Assembly: GCA_002361095.1 (NCBI GenBank)
Contig: DERU01000024.1
Coordinates: 1-5,767, forward strand
Direction of reading: 5' to 3'
Source of the DNA: Lachnospiraceae bacterium UBA3332
GTDB lineage: Bacteria; Bacillota; Clostridia; Lachnospirales; Lachnospiraceae
Length of the DNA: 5,767 nt
Every line of letters begins with the position of its first letter. Position 1 is the stretch's first letter. The notes beneath the pieces are model-generated. The model was not told where the DNA came from. It saw only the letters and a list, made by a program, of their open reading frames with translations, and made no database searches. Below, piece after piece: positions 4,867 to 5,767 of this stretch. The translations under genes were made by a program, and so were the position numbers.

Positions 4867-5637
4867 TCAGGGCAGTTCTCCCATGTAATCGAGTTCCTCT
4901 TTTTTGACTTTTTTTAAGTCTATACCAAAACCGGAATACCCGCTTTGCAAGAGCAGGCCGGCATTCCGGATTTTGTCAATTCTTTTTACACTGTCCATGA
5001 AAGCAAAGATGTTCATGTCCCATACGGTACGGTCGTCCCTTTTAAAACCGTCGAAATTTACCATAGTGGATATGAGCGGCAGTAAATGCGACTGCCTGGG
5101 CTCCTGCAAATGTGCCTCATATTCCGCTTTTGCATCTTCTATAAAGGCCATCCGGCAGCTTTTGCTTCCGGCGACGGCGTTATTTCTTTTTAAGTTATGC
5201 AATGCCCGAAGGTATTTAACCGTTTCGAGGTAGTCCGCCTCGTTGAGGGTAATGGTTTTGGCCGTACCGTCCTTAGCCGTGGTTTCCTGCCTTAAGTAGA
5301 ACGCGCCCGTATCATCCTGGTAAAGTTTCATGGACTTGAAATTGAGAATATCCCCGAATAGGATTTTTGTCTGTTCCGTGTCGTAACGCTTGCATAAAAG
5401 GGAGTAGAACAGTTTGAAGTCCGATATTTCGTCAAACGCAATGCCGGCTTCTTCGAGCTGCCAGCATAAATCGATACCGACAGAGCATAAAGTGTGAACC
5501 ATCGAAAAATAGCTTGCTTCGCCGTACGCGCAGATTTCTCCTAACGTAGGGACATGAATGGATATGTCCCCGTTGATCCTGTGCGAATGGCCGCGGTATA
5601 GGATAAGCTGGTCGGGAATGCTTTTGTCGTTTGCCAC
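4867..5637 (-). CDS. Phage late-region protein, tail-module type, function unknown
   Basis: A 256-residue soluble protein. The N-terminal part reads ISIHVPTLGEICAYGEASYF followed by SMVHTLC, a beta strand plus helix arrangement found in clostridial phage proteins near tail genes. The centre (about 85-150) contains FGDILNFKSMKLYQDDTGAF and a helix with DYLETVKYLRALHNLKRNNA. The C-terminus ends with LLLQSGYSGFGIDLKKVKKE. I recognise the family shape but not a function; a tail-assembly or chaperone role is possible from position and size. The start is GTG at 5637, chosen because GGAGGTGA (5651-5644), a near-perfect anti-16S match, lies 6 nt before it and there is no nearby in-frame ATG. Lys-rich codons near the 3' end include the A7 run discussed as a frameshift candidate. 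Confidence 0.7.
   Translation of the reverse strand: MANDKSIPDQLILYRGHSHRINGDISIHVPTLGEICAYGEASYFSMVHTLCSVGIDLCWQLEEAGIAFDEISDFKLFYSLLCKRYDTEQTKILFGDILNFKSMKLYQDDTGAFYLRQETTAKDGTAKTITLNEADYLETVKYLRALHNLKRNNAVAGSKSCRMAFIEDAKAEYEAHLQEPRQSHLLPLISTMVNFDGFKRDDRTVWDMNIFAFMDSVKRIDKIRNAGLLLQSGYSGFGIDLKKVKKEELDYMGELP
4900..4915 (-). other. Candidate -1 frameshift slippery runs
   Basis: The minus strand has A7 at 4915-4909, phased as TTA AAA AAA (codons 241-243 of the upstream gene), so the heptamer A AAA AAA is correctly placed for -1 slippage; a second A6 follows at 4905-4900. The -1 frame then runs open through the stop of the first gene and enters the frame of the structural protein. A small hairpin (GGGAG 4857-4861 with CTCCC 4878-4882) lies downstream, further away than is usual for a stimulator. 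Use of the site is unproven. Confidence 0.25.
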
Positions 5638-5688
5638 AAGGAATCACCTCCGCTGTAATGTGCAAAGTGATAAAGTGCGTTAAGGAGG

Positions 5689-5724
5689 CAGACGGCGATA
5701 CCGCGACTGCGGCGCCGCCGTCTG
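5689..5724 (-). promoter_or_regulatory. GC-rich hairpin in the leader of the first gene
   Basis: CAGACGGCG (5689-5697) and CGCCGTCTG (5716-5724) are a perfect 9-bp inverted repeat. Inside it CCGC (5701-5704) pairs with GCGG (5709-5712) around a 4-nt loop. In the minus-strand RNA the stem is followed by CCUCCUUA (5688-5681), complementary to the core of the ribosome binding site GGAGG about 30 nt downstream, and there is no U-run. It may be a terminator remnant for an upstream gene or a translational control structure. The rest of 5638-5767 shows no gene I can support. Confidence 0.45.
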
Positions 5725-5767
5725 TAGGGTGAAATGGAAGAAAAGAATGAATGGTTATGTAAATCGG

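Noticed and set aside
5734..5767. Possible plus-strand gene start (MEEKNEWLCKS) running off the window edge.
   Set aside because: Only eleven codons are visible, and there is no properly spaced ribosome binding site (AAGGAGG is over 40 nt upstream). All other genes run the opposite way.
5432..5767. Minus-strand frame open from the window edge and overlapping the start of the 256-residue gene.
   Set aside because: It overlaps a gene with a near-perfect ribosome binding site, has no domain features, and passes through the palindromic leader; likely just a fortuitous open frame.
1..5767. CRISPR array, tRNA, rRNA, integrase or attachment site.
   Set aside because: No repeat-spacer periodicity, cloverleaf, rRNA-like block or recombinase motif was seen on either strand.

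Overview
The window looks like the late region of a tailed phage or prophage of a low-to-mid GC Gram-positive host, most likely a member of the Clostridia. The reasons are strong AGGAGG-type ribosome binding sites, a classical sigma-A promoter, a GH25-SH3 endolysin paired with an LLH-type holin, and small zinc-ribbon proteins of the kind carried by clostridial prophages. All eight genes I can support lie on the minus strand, so the map reads from high to low coordinates. No rRNA, tRNA, CRISPR array, integrase or att site was seen.

Layout in transcription order. Positions 5767-5638 are non-coding with a GC-rich hairpin. Next comes a 256-residue phage protein of tail-module type (5637-4867, GTG start). 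It is followed by a 265-residue probable virion structural protein (4834-4037) and a 91-residue CxxC-CxxC protein (3979-3704). This block ends in a strong intrinsic terminator (3717-3668) that overlaps the last stop codon. Beyond the terminator sits a divergent NifS/IscS-type cysteine desulfurase (3625-2483), which is unusual cargo. A GC-rich inverted-repeat element (2509-2401) overlaps its 3' end. The lysis block follows: LLH-like holin (2379-1996), GH25 lysozyme endolysin with SH3 domain (1983-1111), and a one-TM coiled-coil protein (1018-509). The last gene is a zinc-ribbon protein (368 to beyond base 1). It is cut by the window edge and has its own near-consensus promoter (434-405).

How the genes work together. 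The holin and endolysin overlap in translation signals and together would open the cell. The membrane coiled-coil protein probably belongs to the same exit stage. The upstream genes build the virion. The desulfurase and the terminal zinc-ribbon gene look like accessory (moron-like) genes. The first is isolated by a terminator and the second has a private promoter.

Points most worth following: the desulfurase keeps its PLP lysine and catalytic cysteine but has lost several normally conserved cofactor-pocket residues; two interleaved perfect inverted repeats precede the coiled-coil gene; a G-quadruplex motif lies upstream of the zinc-ribbon promoter; and an A7 slippery run would join the two structural-type genes in the -1 frame.
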